A DNA stretch of 64,000 bases from Magicicada septendecula (GCA_034769895.1 CM068367.1:709986196-710050195); one strand, 5' to 3'. Counted from the first letter of the stretch, positions 24,101-39,200 are shown. The notes: generated by a model not told the origin, from the letters alone. A program made the numbers and translations.

Positions 24101-24168
24101 TTGAACTAAAGAGAACTCATGGTCTGTTGATTTTGTTGAAGATCGGTTAAGGGAAAGGGGTAGTTTAT
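21130..24168 (-). repeat. Higher-order unit 8 (3039 bp)
   Basis: The insert is 21130-21552. The microsatellite near 22535-22563 is the long allele, shared with unit 10, and the unit has the TTCAAAAGAATC change of units 7-10. A private 2-bp loss near 22021 (AAATATATAAATG) accounts for its length of 3039 against 3041 in unit 10. Confidence 0.93.
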
Positions 24169-27100
24169 CACTAATGTTTGACGACTCGGAACACTAAGTT
24201 TTTTATAAGTAAAATCGTGAAGATTTAGCTTACAGCCTAAACCGGCTTTCACCTTTAGAAGGCTTCATCAGAAGCTGCCGTGGGTAGCGCTGTCCGTCTT
24301 GTTTTTGGCGACGGGATAGTTATCCGAATGATCGATGCTGTGTGTGTGTGGTGAGATGTGTTCGAAGAATGTGTGCGATTTGAATTGTGTCTGTTCGTTT
24401 AGGATGTAGTTTTTTATTTGTTTTTGTGTGTTTGTATATTTCTAATTGTTCTAGAGTGTCTAGTTTTCGGCCTTTTGTGTGTACGTGCGCAGAATGTTCA
24501 TGTTATTGTCGATGTTTTTATAGGCTGTAAGGCAAATCTTCACGATTTTACTTATAAAAAACTTAGTGTTCCGAGTCGTCAAACATTAGTGATATTTAGT
24601 TAAGTAACGGACACGTCATGGACAACGAAACCAAAGTTTTATGTTTTAAAAAGGGTATTTTTCTTTATGACGAACGATAACTGCCGAAAATTCAAAAGAA
24701 TCAAATAATTTTTCGCACACTTGCCTGAGTTGTAGAGAGCTCAAGGTCTGTTGATTTTGGTGAAGATCGGTTAAGGGAAAGGGGTAGTATACCGGCAACT
24801 TTTTAAGTTGTAACAAGAGAAATGTTTCCATGACGAACTATAACTGCCGCACATTCAAACAGAATCAAATATTTTTTTGCATGCAGCCCTGAATTGTAGA
24901 GGACGGAAGGTCTATTGATTTTGGAGAAGATCGGTTAAGAGAAAGGGGTAGTTTACCACAAACATTTTATGATTTAACAAGAGTAAAATACTTAATTTTT
25001 ATAAATAAAGTATCCTGATAAGAAGCTCATAATAATCCACTGTAGAAACGCAGAAGAAATATCTATAAATGAAGAGGTTAGGTGAACGGGGTGGGGGTAA
25101 TTTTCTATTATTAAAAATTATAGTTGAAGGTGGAGGGGTGAATTTTTTACATGTGTACTACGTTATCGGCAACAAAGAAGTAGTTTTTTGTTAAAATTGC
25201 TTCCCGGGCTCTTTAGCCGTAGTCCAATGTTTTCTGCAAAACCAGACTTTTCGGAAGTGCCATCTACTGCCATCATCGGTGAAAATCGAGTGCGAAAACG
25301 TGAGGTGGTATACGTTAGTGACCACAGTACTGTGGTTAATGCTGAAGAAATAAGTAGAAAGACGTAGTTTCCATGGAAATATTTCATTTCGAATATGATT
25401 TTAAATATAAATCTTAGAACATGGAAGTCATGTATAGTTCTCCATACCGATATTTAATTCCATATTCCTTAAGGAAATGGAAGTATGGTGATGGCAAAAA
25501 AATCGTGTTTGAGATTATTGCAGATTCTGATTGTACTATACTCAAAACATGAAAATAGTCATTTTTCGAAAAGTGTCTGTGTGTCTGTCTGTAGATTTTG
25601 TTTCTATGGCAAACGATAACAGCAGAAATTTCCAACAGAATCATATAATTTTTTGCATGCAGCGTTGATTTGTAGAGTACTCAAGACTTACTGTTTTTGG
25701 TGAAGATCGGTTAAGGGAAAGGAGTAGTTTACCAGCAACGGTTATTTTTTAATCAAGGGTAATTTTTTACTTCCATGTTCCTTAAGGAAATGGAAGTATG
25801 GTGATGGAAAAAAAAATCGTGTTCGAGATTATTGCAGATTCTGATTGTACTACACTCAAAACATGAAAAAAAGTCGTTTTTCCAAAAGTGTCTGTGTGTC
25901 TGTCAGTCTGTCTATAGATTTTTTCTATGGCAAACGATAACAGCCGCAAATTCAAACAGAATCAAATAATTTTCTGCATACAACCCTGATTTGTAGAGTA
26001 CTCAAGACCTATTGTTTTTGGTGAAGATCGGTTAAGGGAAAAGGGTAGTTTACCGGCAACGTTTTTTTTCTAATCGAGGGTAATTTGTATATATGGGAAA
26101 CAATAACAGCCTCAAATTCAAACACAATCAAATAATATTTTGCATACAGCCCTCAATTGTTGAGTTCTCAAGACCTGTTGATTTTGGTAAAAATCGGATT
26201 AGGGAAAGGGGTAGTTTACCAGCAACATTTTATGTTTTAACAAGGGTATTTTATATGGCAAACGATAACATCCGCAAATTCAAGCATAATCAAATAATTT
26301 CTTGCATACTGCCCTGAATTTTAGAGTTCTCAAGACCTATTGATTTTGGTGAAGATCGGTTTAGGGGAAGGGGTAGTTTACCGGCAAAGTTTTACGTTTG
26401 AAAAGGGTATTTTCTATGGCAAACGATAAAAGCCGCAAATTCGAACATAATCAAATAAGTTTTTGAATACAGCCCTGATTTGTAGAGTACTCAAATCCTA
26501 TTGTTTTTGGTGAAGATCGGTTAAGGGAAAGGGGTGGTTTACCGGCCTCCTTTTTTGTTTTAACAAGGGTATTTTTTATGGCAAACAATACCAGCCGCAA
26601 ATTCAAACATAATCAAATAATATTTTGCATACTGTCCTGAATTGTAGAGTTCTCAAGACCTGTTGGTTTTGGTGAAGATCGGTTAAGGGAATAGGGTAGT
26701 TTACCAGCAACATTTTATATTTTAACAAGTGTAAATTGTTTTATGCCGAACGATAACTGCCGTACATTAAAACAGAATCAACTACTCTTCTGCATATCTT
26801 TTTTAATTGTACAGAACTCAAGGTCTGTTGATTTTGTTGAAGATCGGTTAAGGGAAAGGGGTAGTTTACCTGCAACGGTTTTTTATCAAGGGTAATTTTT
26901 TTCTAATGCAAACGATAACAGCCGCAAATTCAAACAGAATCAAATGATTATTTTACATACAGTCCTGTTTAGTAGAGTTCCCAATACCTATTGGTGTTGG
27001 TGAAGATCGGTCAAGGGAAAGGGGTAATTTACCTGCAACATTTTATGTTTTAACGAGGGTTATTTTTTATATGACGAAAGATAACTGCCGTAAATTCAAA

Positions 27101-27197
27101 CAGAATCAACTACGTTTTTGCATACCTTTTTGAACTAAAGAGAACTCATGGTCTGTTGATTTTGTTGAAGATCGGTTAAGGGAAAGGGGTAGTTTAT
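24169..27197 (-). repeat. Higher-order unit 9 (3029 bp), repeat of unit 7
   Basis: The insert is 24169-24591. It has the same length as unit 7 and the same private TTTTTCTTTATG (near 24657), short microsatellite and GGAG allele. The offset from unit 7 is 6068 bp, identical to the offset of unit 10 from unit 8. Confidence 0.93.
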
Positions 27198-30100
27198 CAC
27201 TAATGTTTGACGACTCGGAACACTAAGTTTTTTATAAGTAAAATCGTGAAGATTTAGCTTACAGCCTAAACCGGCTTTCACCTTTAGAAGGCTTCATCAG
27301 AAGCTGCCGTGGGTAGCGCTGTCCGTCTTGTTTTTGGCGACGGGATAGTTATCCGAATGATCGATGCTGTGTGTGTGTGGTGAGATGTGTTCGAAGAATG
27401 TGTGCGATTTGAATTGTGTCTGTTCGTTTAGGATGTAGTTTTTTATTTGTTTTTGTGTGTTTGTATATTTCTAATTGTTCTAGAGTGTCTAGTTTTCGGC
27501 CTTTTGTGTGTACGTGCGCAGAATGTTCATGTTATTGTCGATGTTTTTATAGGCTGTAAGGCAAATCTTCACGATTTTACTTATAAAAAACTTAGTGTTC
27601 CGAGTCGTCAAACATTAGTGATATTTAGTTAAGTAACGGACACGTCATGGACAACGAAACCAAAGTTTTATGTTTTAAAAAGGGTATTTTTTTTTATGAC
27701 GAACGATAACTGCCGAAAATTCAAAAGAATCAAATAATTTTTCGCACACTTGCCTGAGTTGTAGAGAGCTCAAGGTCTGTTGATTTTGGTGAAGATCGGT
27801 TAAGGGAAAGGGGTAGTATACCGGCAACTTTTTAAGTTGTAACAAGAGAAATGTTTCCATGACGAACTATAACTGCCGCACATTCAAACAGAATCAAATA
27901 TTTTTTTGCATGCAGCCCTGAATTGTAGAGGACGGAAGGTCTATTGATTTTGGAGAAGATCGGTTAAGAGAAAGGGGTAGTTTACCACAAACATTTTATG
28001 ATTTAACAAGAGTAAAATACTTAATTTTTATAAATAAAGTATCCTGATAAGAAGCTCATAATAATCCACTGTAGAAACGCAGAAGAAATATCTATAAATG
28101 AAGAGGTTAGGTGAACGGGGTGGGGGTAATTTTCTATTATTAAAAATTATAGTTGAAGGTGGAGGGGTGAATTTTTTACATGTGTACTACGTTATCGGCA
28201 ACAAAGAAGTAGTTTTTTGTTAAAATTGCTTCCCGGGCTCTTTAGCCGTAGTCCAATGTTTTCTGCAAAACCAGACTTTTCGGAAGTGCCATCTACTGCC
28301 ATCATCGGTGAAAATCGAGTGCGAAAACGTGAGGTGGTATACGTTAGTGACCACAGTACTGTGGTTAATGCTGAAGAAATAAGTAGAAAGACGTAGTTTC
28401 CATGGAAATATTTCATTTCGAATATGATTTTAAATATAAATCTTAGAACATGGAAGTCATGTATAGTTCTCCATACCGATATTTAATTCCATATTCCTTA
28501 AGGAAATGGAAGTATGGTGATGGCAAAAAAATCGTGTTTGAGATTATTGCAGATTCTGATTGTACTATACTCAAAACATGAAAATAGTCATTTTTCGAAA
28601 AGTGTCTGTGTGTCTGTCTGTGTGTCTGTCTGTAGATTTTGTTTCTATGGCAAACGATAACAGCAGAAATTTCCAACAGAATCATATAATTTTTTGCATG
28701 CAGCGTTGATTTGTAGAGTACTCAAGACTTACTGTTTTTGGTGAAGATCGGTTAAGGGAAAGGAGTAGTTTACCAGCAACGGTTATTTTTTAATCAAGGG
28801 TAATTTTTTACTTCCATGTTCCTTAAGGAAATGGAAGTATGGTGATGGAAAAAAAAATCGTGTTCGAGATTATTGCAGATTCTGATTGTACTACACTCAA
28901 AACATGAAAAAAAGTCGTTTTTCCAAAAGTGTCTGTGTGTCTGTCAGTCTGTCTATAGATTTTTTCTATGGCAAACGATAACAGCCGCAAATTCAAACAG
29001 AATCAAATAATTTTCTGCATACAACCCTGATTTGTAGAGTACTCAAGACCTATTGTTTTTGGTGAAGATCGGTTAAGGGAAAAGGGTAGTTTACCGGCAA
29101 CGTTTTTTTTCTAATCGAGGGTAATTTGTATATATGGGAAACAATAACAGCCTCAAATTCAAACACAATCAAATAATATTTTGCATACAGCCCTCAATTG
29201 TTGAGTTCTCAAGACCTGTTGATTTTGGTAAAAATCGGATTAGGGAAAGGGGTAGTTTACCAGCAACATTTTATGTTTTAACAAGGGTATTTTATATGGC
29301 AAACGATAACATCCGCAAATTCAAGCATAATCAAATAATTTCTTGCATACTGCCCTGAATTTTAGAGTTCTCAAGACCTATTGATTTTGGTGAAGATCGG
29401 TTTAGGGGAAGGGGTAGTTTACCGGCAAAGTTTTACGTTTGAAAAGGGTATTTTCTATGGCAAACGATAAAAGCCGCAAATTCGAACATAATCAAATAAG
29501 TTTTTGAATACAGCCCTGATTTGTAGAGTACTCAAATCCTATTGTTTTTGGTGAAGATCGGTTAAGGGAAAGGGGTGGTTTACCGGCCTCCTTTTTTGTT
29601 TTAACAAGGGTATTTTTTATGGCAAACAATACCAGCCGCAAATTCAAACATAATCAAATAATATTTTGCATACTGTCCTGAATTGTAGAGTTCTCAAGAC
29701 CTGTTGGTTTTGGTGAAGATCGGTTAAGGGAATAGGGTAGTTTACCAGCAACATTTTATATTTTAACAAGTGTAAATTGTTTTATGCCGAACGATAACTG
29801 CCGTACATTAAAACAGAATCAACTACTCTTCTGCATATCTTTTTTAATTGTACAGAACTCAAGGTCTGTTGATTTTGTTGAAGATCGGTTAAGGGAAAGG
29901 GGTAGTTTACCTGCAACGGTTTTTTATCAAGGGTAATTTTTTTCTAATGCAAACGATAACAGCCGCAAATTCAAACAGAATCAAATGATTATTTTACATA
30001 CAGTCCTGTTTAGTAGAGTTCCCAATACCTATTGGTGTTGGTGAAGATCGGTCAAGGGAAAGGGGTAATTTACCTGCAACATTTTATGTTTTAACGAGGG

Positions 30101-30238
30101 TTATTTTTTATATGACGAAAGATAACTGCCGTAAATTCAAACAGAATCAACTACGTTTTTGCATACCTTTTTGAACTAAAGAGAACTCATGGTCTGTTGA
30201 TTTTGTTGAAGATCGGTTAAGGGAAAGGGGTAGTTTAT
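27198..30238 (-). repeat. Higher-order unit 10 (3041 bp), repeat of unit 8
   Basis: The insert is 27198-27620. It matches unit 8 in the long microsatellite near 28605-28633, GGAG near 28754 and TTCAAAAGAATC near 27720. Near 29839 it reads TTTTTTAATTG like units 7 and 9 rather than TTTTTGAATTG of unit 8. Conversion or an exchange point therefore lies inside the block. Confidence 0.93.
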
Positions 30239-33200
30239 CACTAATGTTTGACGACTCGGAACACTAAGTTTTTTATAAGTAAAATCGTGAAGATTTAGCT
30301 TACAGCCTAAACCGGCTTTCACCTTTAGAAGGCTTCATCAGAAGCTGCCGTGGGTAGCGCTGTCCGTCTTGTTTTTGGCGACGGGATAGTTATCCGAATG
30401 ATCGATGCTGTGTGTGTGTGGTGAGATGTGTTCGAAGAATGTGTGCGATTTGAATTGTGTCTGTTCGTTTAGGATGTAGTTTTTTATTTGTTTTTGTGTG
30501 TTTGTATATTTCTAATTGTTCTAGAGTGTCTAGTTTTCGGCCTTTTGTGTGTACGTGCGCAGAATGTTCATGTTATTGTCGATGTTTTTATAGGCTGTAA
30601 GGCAAATCTTCACGATTTTACTTATAAAAAACTTAGTGTTCCGAGTCGTCAAACATTAGTGATATTTAGTTAAGTAACGGACACGTCATGGACAACGAAA
30701 CCAAAGTTTTATGTTTTAAAAAGGGTATTTTTTTTTATGACGAACGATAACTGCCGAAAATTCAAAGAGAATCAAATAATTTTTCGCACACTTGCCTGAG
30801 TTGTAGAGAGCTCAAGGTCTGTTGATTTTGGTGAAGATCGGTTAAGGGAAAGGGGTAGTATACCGGCAACTTTTTAAGTTGTAACAAGAGAAATGTTTCC
30901 ATGACGAACTATAACTGCCGCACATTCAAACAGAATCAAATATTTTTTTGCATGCAGCCCTGAATTGTAGAGGACGGAAGGTCTATTGATTTTGGAGAAG
31001 ATCGGTTAAGAGAAAGGGGTAGTTTACCACAAACATTTTATGATTTAACAAGAGTAAAATACTTAATTTTTATAAATAAAGTATCCTGATAAGAAGCTCA
31101 TAATAATCCAGTGTAGAAACGCAGAAGAAATATCTATAAATGAAGAGGTTAGGTGAACGGGGTGGGGGTAATTTTCTATTATTAAAAATTATAGTTGAAG
31201 GTGGAGGGGTGAATTTTTTACATGTGTACTACGTTATCGGCAACAAAGAAGTAGTTTTTTGTTAAAATTGCTTCCCGGGCTCTTTAGCCGTAGTCCAATG
31301 TTTTCTGCAAAACCAGACTTTTCGGAAGTGCCATCTACTGCCATCATCGGTGAAAATCGAGTGCGAAAACGTGAGGTGGTATACGTTAGTGACCACAGTA
31401 CTGTGGTTAATGCTGAAGAAATAAGTAGAAAGACGTAGTTTCCATGGAAATATTTCATTTCGAATATGATTTTAAATATAAATCTTAGAACATGGAAGTC
31501 ATGTATAGTTCTCCATACCGATATTTAATTCCATATTCCTTAAGGAAATGGAAGTATGGTGATGGCAAAAAAATCGTGTTTGAGATTATTGCAGATTCTG
31601 ATTGTACTATACTCAAAACATGAAAATAGTCATTTTTCGAAAAGTGTCTGTGTGTCTGTCTGTAGATTTTGTTTCTATGGCAAACGATAACAGCAGAAAT
31701 TTCCAACAGAATCATATAATTTTTTGCATGCAGCGTTGATTTGTAGAGTACTCAAGACTTACTGTTTTTGGTGAAGATCGGTTAAGGGAAAGGGGTAGTT
31801 TACCAGCAACGGTTATTTTTTAATCAAGGGTAATTTTTTACTTCCATGTTCCTTAAGGAAATGGAAGTATGGTGATGGAAAAAAAAATCGTGTTCGAGAT
31901 TATTGCAGATTCTGATTGTACTACACTCAAAACATGAAAAAAAGTCGTTTTTCCAAAAGTGTCTGTGTGTCTGTCAGTCTGTCTATAGATTTTTTCTATG
32001 GCAAACGATAACAGCCGCAAATTCAAACAGAATCAAATAATTTTCTGCATACAACCCTGATTTGTAGAGTACTCAAGACCTATTGTTTTTGGTGAAGATC
32101 GGTTAAGGGAAAAGGGTAGTTTACCGGCAACGTTTTTTTTCTAATCGAGGGTAATTTGTATATATGGGAAACAATAACAGCCTCAAATTCAAACACAATC
32201 AAATAATATTTTGCATACAGCCCTCAATTGTTGAGTTCTCAAGACCTGTTGATTTTGGTAAAAATCGGATTAGGGAAAGGGGTAGTTTACCAGCAACATT
32301 TTATGTTTTAACAAGGGTATTTTATATGGCAAACGATAACATCCGCAAATTCAAGCATAATCAAATAATTTCTTGCATACTGCCCTGAATTTTAGAGTTC
32401 TCAAGACCTATTGATTTTGGTGAAGATCGGTTTAGGGGAAGGGGTAGTTTACCGGCAAAGTTTTACGTTTGAAAAGGGTATTTTCTATGGCAAACGATAA
32501 AAGCCGCAAATTCGAACATAATCAAATAAGTTTTTGAATACAGCCCTGATTTGTAGAGTACTCAAATCCTATTGTTTTTGGTGAAGATCGGTTAAGGGAA
32601 AGGGGTGGTTTACCGGCCTCCTTTTTTGTTTTAACAAGGGTATTTTTTATGGCAAACAATACCAGCCGCAAATTCAAACATAATCAAATAATATTTTGCA
32701 TACTGTCCTGAATTGTAGAGTTCTCAAGACCTGTTGGTTTTGGTGAAGATCGGTTAAGGGAATAGGGTAGTTTACCAGCAACATTTTATATTTTAACAAG
32801 TGTAAATTGTTTTATGCCGAACGATAACTGCCGTACATTAAAACAGAATCAACTACTCTTCTGCATATCTTTTTGAATTGTACAGAACTCAAGGTCTATT
32901 GATTTTGTTGAAGATCGGTTAAGGGAAAGGGGTAGTTTACCTGCAACGGTTTTTTATCAAGGGTAATTTTTTTCTAATGCAAACGATAACAGCCGCAAAT
33001 TCAAACAGAATCAAATGATTATTTTACATACAGTCCTGTTTAGTAGAGTTCCCAATACCTATTGGTGTTGGTGAAGATCGGTCAAGGGAAAGGGGTAATT
33101 TACCTGCAACATTTTATGTTTTAACGAGGGTTATTTTTTATATGACGAAAGATAACTGCCGTAAATTCAAACAGAATCAACTACGTTTTTGCATACCTTT

Positions 33201-33268
33201 TTGAACTAAAGTGAACTCATGGTCTGTTGATTTTGTTGAAGATCGGTTAAGGGAAAGGGGTAGTTTAT
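30239..33268 (-). repeat. Higher-order unit 11 (3030 bp)
   Basis: The insert is 30239-30661. First of four consecutive units exactly 3030 bp long. It has the GGGG allele and short microsatellite. GGTCTATTGATTTTGTTG near 32893 is shared with units 12-14, and AAGTGAACTC near 33209 is shared with unit 12 only. Confidence 0.93.
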
Positions 33269-36200
33269 CACTAATGTTTGACGACTCGGAACACTAAGTT
33301 TTTTATAAGTAAAATCGTGAAGATTTAGCTTACAGCCTAAACCGGCTTTCACCTTTAGAAGGCTTCATCAGAAGCTGCCGTGGGTAGCGCTGTCCGTCTT
33401 GTTTTTGGCGACGGGATAGTTATCCGAATGATCGATGCTGTGTGTGTGTGGTGAGATGAGTTCGAAGAATGTGTGCGATTTGAATTGTGTCTGTTCGTTT
33501 AGGATGTAGTTTTTTATTTGTTTTTGTGTGTTTGTATATTTCTAATTGTTCTAGAGTGTCTAGTTTTCGGCCTTTTGTGTGTACGTGCGCAGAATGTTCA
33601 TGTTATTGTCGATGTTTTTATAGGCTGTAAGGCAAATCTTCACGATTTTACTTATAAAAAACTTAGTGTTCCGAGTCGTCAAACATTAGTGATATTTAGT
33701 TAAGTAACGGACACGTCATGGACAACGAAACCAAAGTTTTATGTTTTAAAAAGGGTATTTTTTTTTATGACGAACGATAACTGCCGAAAATTCAAAGAGA
33801 ATCAAATAATTTTTCGCACACTTGCCTGAGTTGTAGAGAGCTCAAGGTCTGTTGATTTTGGTGAAGATCGGTTAAGGGAAAGGGGTAGTATACCGGCAAC
33901 TTTTTAAGTTGTAACAAGAGAAATGTTTCCATGACGAACTATAACTGCCGCACATTCAAACAGAATCAAATATTTTTTTGCATGCAGCCCTGAATTGTAG
34001 AGGACGGAAGGTCTATTGATTTTGGAGAAGATCGGTTAAGAGAAAGGGGTAGTTTACCACAAACATTTTATGATTTAACAAGAGTAAAATACTTAATTTT
34101 TATAAATAAAGTATCCTGATAAGAAGCTCATAATAATCCACTGTAGAAACGCAGAAGAAATATCTATAAATGAAGAGGTTAGGTGAACGGGGTGGGGGTA
34201 ATTTTCTATTATTAAAAATTATAGTTGAAGGTGGAGGGGTGAATTTTTTACATGTGTACTACGTTATCGGCAACAAAGAAGTAGTTTTTTGTTAAAATTG
34301 CTTCCCGGGCTCTTTAGCCGTAGTCCAATGTTTTCTGCAAAACCAGACTTTTCGGAAGTGCCATCTACTGCCATCATCGGTGAAAATCGAGTGCGAAAAC
34401 GTGAGGTGGTATACGTTAGTGACCACAGTACTGTGGTTAATGCTGAAGAAATAAGTAGAAAGACGTAGTTTCCATAGAAATATTTCATTTCGAATATGAT
34501 TTTAAATATAAATCTTAGAACATGGAAGTCATGTATAGTTCTCCATACCGATATTTAATTCCATATTCCTTAAGGAAATGGAAGTATGGTGATGGCAAAA
34601 AAATCGTGTTTGAGATTATTGCAGATTCTGATTGTACTATACTCAAAACATGAAAATAGTCATTTTTCGAAAAGTGTCTGTGTGTCTGTCTGTAGATTTT
34701 GTTTCTATGGCAAACGATAACAGCAGAAATTTCCAACAGAATCATATAATTTTTTGCATGCAGCGTTGATTTGTAGAGTACTCAAGACTTACTGTTTTTG
34801 GTGAAGATCGGTTAAGGGAAAGGGGTAGTTTACCAGCAACGGTTATTTTTTAATCAAGGGTAATTTTTTACTTCCATGTTCCTTAAGGAAATGGAAGTAT
34901 GGTGATGGAAAAAAAAATCGTGTTCGAGATTATTGCAGATTCTGATTGTACTACACTCAAAACATGAAAAAAAGTCGTTTTTCCAAAAGTGTCTGTGTGT
35001 CTGTCAGTCTGTCTATAGATTTTTTCTATGGCAAACGATAACAGCCGCAAATTCAAACAGAATCAAATAATTTTCTGCATACAACCCTGATTTGTAGAGT
35101 ACTCAAGACCTATTGTTTTTGGTGAAGATCGGTTAAGGGAAAAGGGTAGTTTACCGGCAACGTTTTTTTTCTAATCGAGGGTAATTTGTATATATGGGAA
35201 ACAATAACAGCCTCAAATTCAAACACAATCAAATAATATTTTGCATACAGCCCTCAATTGTTGAGTTCTCAAGACCTGTTGATTTTGGTAAAAATCGGAT
35301 TAGGGAAAGGGGTAGTTTACCAGCAACATTTTATGTTTTAACAAGGGTATTTTATATGGCAAACGATAACATCCGCAAATTCAAGCATAATCAAACAATT
35401 TCTTGCATACTGCCCTGAATTTTAGAGTTCTCAAGACCTATTGATTTTGGTGAAGATCGGTTTAGGGGAAGGGGTAGTTTACCGGCAAAGTTTTACGTTT
35501 GAAAAGGGTATTTTCTATGGCAAACGATAAAAGCCGCAAATTCGAACATAATCAAATAAGTTTTTGAATACAGCCCTGATTTGTAGAGTACTCAAATCCT
35601 ATTGTTTTTGGTGAAGATCGGTTAAGGGAAAGGGGTGGTTTACCGGCCTCCTTTTTTGTTTTAACAAGGGTATTTTTTATGGCAAACAATACCAGCCGCA
35701 AATTCAAACATAATCAAATAATATTTTGCATACTGTCCTGAATTGTAGAGTTCTCAAGACCTGTTGGTTTTGGTGAAGATCGGTTAAGGGAATAGGGTAG
35801 TTTACCAGCAACATTTTATATTTTAACAAGTGTAAATTGTTTTATGCCGAACGATAACTGCCGTACATTAAAACAGAATCAACTACTCTTCTGCATATCT
35901 TTTTGAATTGTACAGAACTCAAGGTCTATTGATTTTGTTGAAGATCGGTTAAGGGAAAGGGGTAGTTTACCTGCAACGGTTTTTTATCAAGGGTAATTTT
36001 TTTCTAATGCAAACGATAACAGCCGCAAATTCAAACAGAATCAAATGATTATTTTACATACAGTCCTGTTTAGTAGAGTTCCCAATACCTATTGGTGTTG
36101 GTGAAGATCGGTCAAGGGAAAGGGGTAATTTACCTGCAACATTTTATGTTTTAACGAGGGTTATTTTTTATATGACGAAAGATAACTGCCGTAAATTCAA

Positions 36201-36298
36201 ACAGAATCAACTACGTTTTTGCATACCTTTTTGAACTAAAGTGAACTCATGGTCTGTTGATTTTGTTGAAGATCGGTTAAGGGAAAGGGGTAGTTTAT
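33269..36298 (-). repeat. Higher-order unit 12 (3030 bp)
   Basis: The insert is 33269-33691. GAGATGAGTTCG near 33452, inside the insert, is shared only with unit 13. AAGTGAACTC near 36239 is shared with unit 11, and CCATAGAAA in the left arm is shared with units 5, 6 and 13-15. A private change is CAAACAATTT near 35393. Confidence 0.93.
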
Positions 36299-39200
36299 CA
36301 CTAATGTTTGACGACTCGGAACACTAAGTTTTTTATAAGTAAAATCGTGAAGATTTAGCTTACAGCCTAAACCGGCTTTCACCTTTAGAAGGCTTCATCA
36401 GAAGCTGCCGTGGGTAGCGCTGTCCGTCTTGTTTTTGGCGACGGGATAGTTATCCGAATGATCGATGCTGTGTGTGTGTGGTGAGATGAGTTCGAAGAAT
36501 GTGTGCGATTTGAATTGTGTCTGTTCGTTTAGGATGTAGTTTTTTATTTGTTTTTGTGTGTTTGTATATTTCTAATTGTTCTAGAGTGTCTAGTTTTCGG
36601 CCTTTTGTGTGTACGTGCGCAGAATGTTCATGTTATTGTCGATGTTTTTATAGGCTGTAAGGCAAATCTTCACGATTTTACTTATAAAAAACTTAGTGTT
36701 CCGAGTCGTCAAACATTAGTGATATTTAGTTAAGTAACGGACACGTCATGGACAACGAAACCAAAGTTTTATGTTTTAAAAAGGGTATTTTTTTTTATGA
36801 CGAACGATAACTGCCGAAAATTCAAAGAGAATCAAATAATTTTTCGCACACTTGCCTGAGTTGTAGAGAGCTCAAGGTCTGTTGATTTTGGTGAAGATCG
36901 GTTAAGGGAAAGGGGTAGTATACCGGCAACTTTTTAAGTTGTAACAAGAGAAATGTTTCCATGACGAACTATAACTGCCGCACATTCAAACAGAATCAAA
37001 TATTTTTTTGCATGCAGCCCTGAATTGTAGAGGACGGAAGGTCTATTGATTTTGGAGAAGATCGGTTAAGAGAAAGGGGTAGTTTACCACAAACATTTTA
37101 TGATTTAACAAGAGTAAAATACTTAATTTTTATAAATAAAGTATCCTGATAAGAAGCTCATAATAATCCACTGTAGAAACGCAGAAGAAATATCTATAAA
37201 TGAAGAGGTTAGGTGAACGGGGTGGGGGTAATTTTCTATTATTAAAAATTATAGTTGAAGGTGGAGGGGTGAATTTTTTACATGTGTACTACGTTATCGG
37301 CAACAAAGAAGTAGTTTTTTGTTAAAATTGCTTCCCGGGCTCTTTAGCCGTAGTCCAATGTTTTCTGCAAAACCAGACTTTTCGGAAGTGCCATCTACTG
37401 CCATCATCGGTGAAAATCGAGTGCGAAAACGTGAGGTGGTATACGTTAGTGACCACAGTACTGTGGTTAATGCTGAAGAAATAAGTAGAAAGACGTAGTT
37501 TCCATAGAAATATTTCATTTCGAATATGATTTTAAATATAAATCTTAGAACATGGAAGTCATGTATAGTTCTCCATACCGATATTTAATTCCATATTCCT
37601 TAAGGAAATGGAAGTATGGTGATGGCAAAAAAATCGTGTTTGAGATTATTGCAGATTCTGATTGTACTATACTCAAAACATGAAAATAGTCATTTTTCGA
37701 AAAGTGTCTGTGTGTCTGTCTGTAGATTTTGTTTCTATGGCAAACGATAACAGCAGAAATTTCCAACAGAATCATATAATTTTTTGCATGCAGCGTTGAT
37801 TTGTAGAGTACTCAAGACTTACTGTTTTTGGTGAAGATCGGTTAAGGGAAAGGGGTAGTTTACCAGCAACGGTTATTTTTTAATCAAGGGTAATTTTTTA
37901 CTTCCATGTTCCTTAAGGAAATGGAAGTATGGTGATGGAAAAAAAAATCGTGTTCGAGATTATTGCAGATTCTGATTGTACTACACTCAAAACATGAAAA
38001 AAAGTCGTTTTTCCAAAAGTGTCTGTGTGTCTGTCAGTCTGTCTATAGATTTTTTCTATGGCAAACGATAACAGCCGCAAATTCAAACAGAATCAAATAA
38101 TTTTCTGCATACAACCCTGATTTGTAGAGTACTCAAGACCTATTGTTTTTGGTGAAGATCGGTTAAGGGAAAAGGGTAGTTTACCGGCAACGTTTTTTTT
38201 CTAATCGAGGGTAATTTGTATATATGGGAAACAATAACAGCCTCAAATTCAAACACAATCAAATAATATTTTGCATACAGCCCTCAATTGTTGAGTTCTC
38301 AAGACCTGTTGATTTTGGTAAAAATCGGATTAGGGAAAGGGGTAGTTTACCAGCAACATTTTATGTTTTAACAAGGGTATTTTATATGGCAAACGATAAC
38401 ATCCGCAAATTCAAGCATAATCAAATAATTTCTTGCATACTGCCCTGAATTTTAGAGTTCTCAAGACCTATTGATTTTGGTGAAGATCGGTTTAGGGGAA
38501 GGGGTAGTTTACCGGCAAAGTTTTACGTTTGAAAAGGGTATTTTCTATGGCAAACGATAAAAGCCGCAAATTCGAACATAATCAAATAAGTTTTTGAATA
38601 CAGCCCTGATTTGTAGAGTACTCAAATCCTATTGTTTTTGGTGAAGATCGGTTAAGGGTAAGGGGTGGTTTACCGGCCTCCTTTTTTGTTTTAACAAGGG
38701 TATTTTTTATGGCAAACAATACCAGCCGCAAATTCAAACATAATCAAATAATATTTTGCATACTGTCCTGAATTGTAGAGTTCTCAAGACCTGTTGGTTT
38801 TGGTGAAGATCGGTTAAGGGAATAGGGTAGTTTACCAGCAACATTTTATATTTTAACAAGTGTAAATTGTTTTATGCCGAACGATAACTGCCGTACATTA
38901 AAACAGAATCAACTACTCTTCTGCATATCTTTTTGAATTGTACAGAACTCAAGGTCTATTGATTTTGTTGAAGATCGGTTAAGGGAAAGGGGTAGTTTAC
39001 CTGCAACGGTTTTTTATCAAGGGTAATTTTTTTCTAATGCAAACGATAACAGCCGCAAATTCAAACAGAATCAAATGATTATTTTACATACAGTCCTGTT
39101 TAGTAGAGTTCCCAATACCTATTGGTGTTGGTGAAGATCGGTCAAGGGAAAGGGGTAATTTACCTGCAACATTTTATGTTTTAACGAGGGTTATTTTTTA

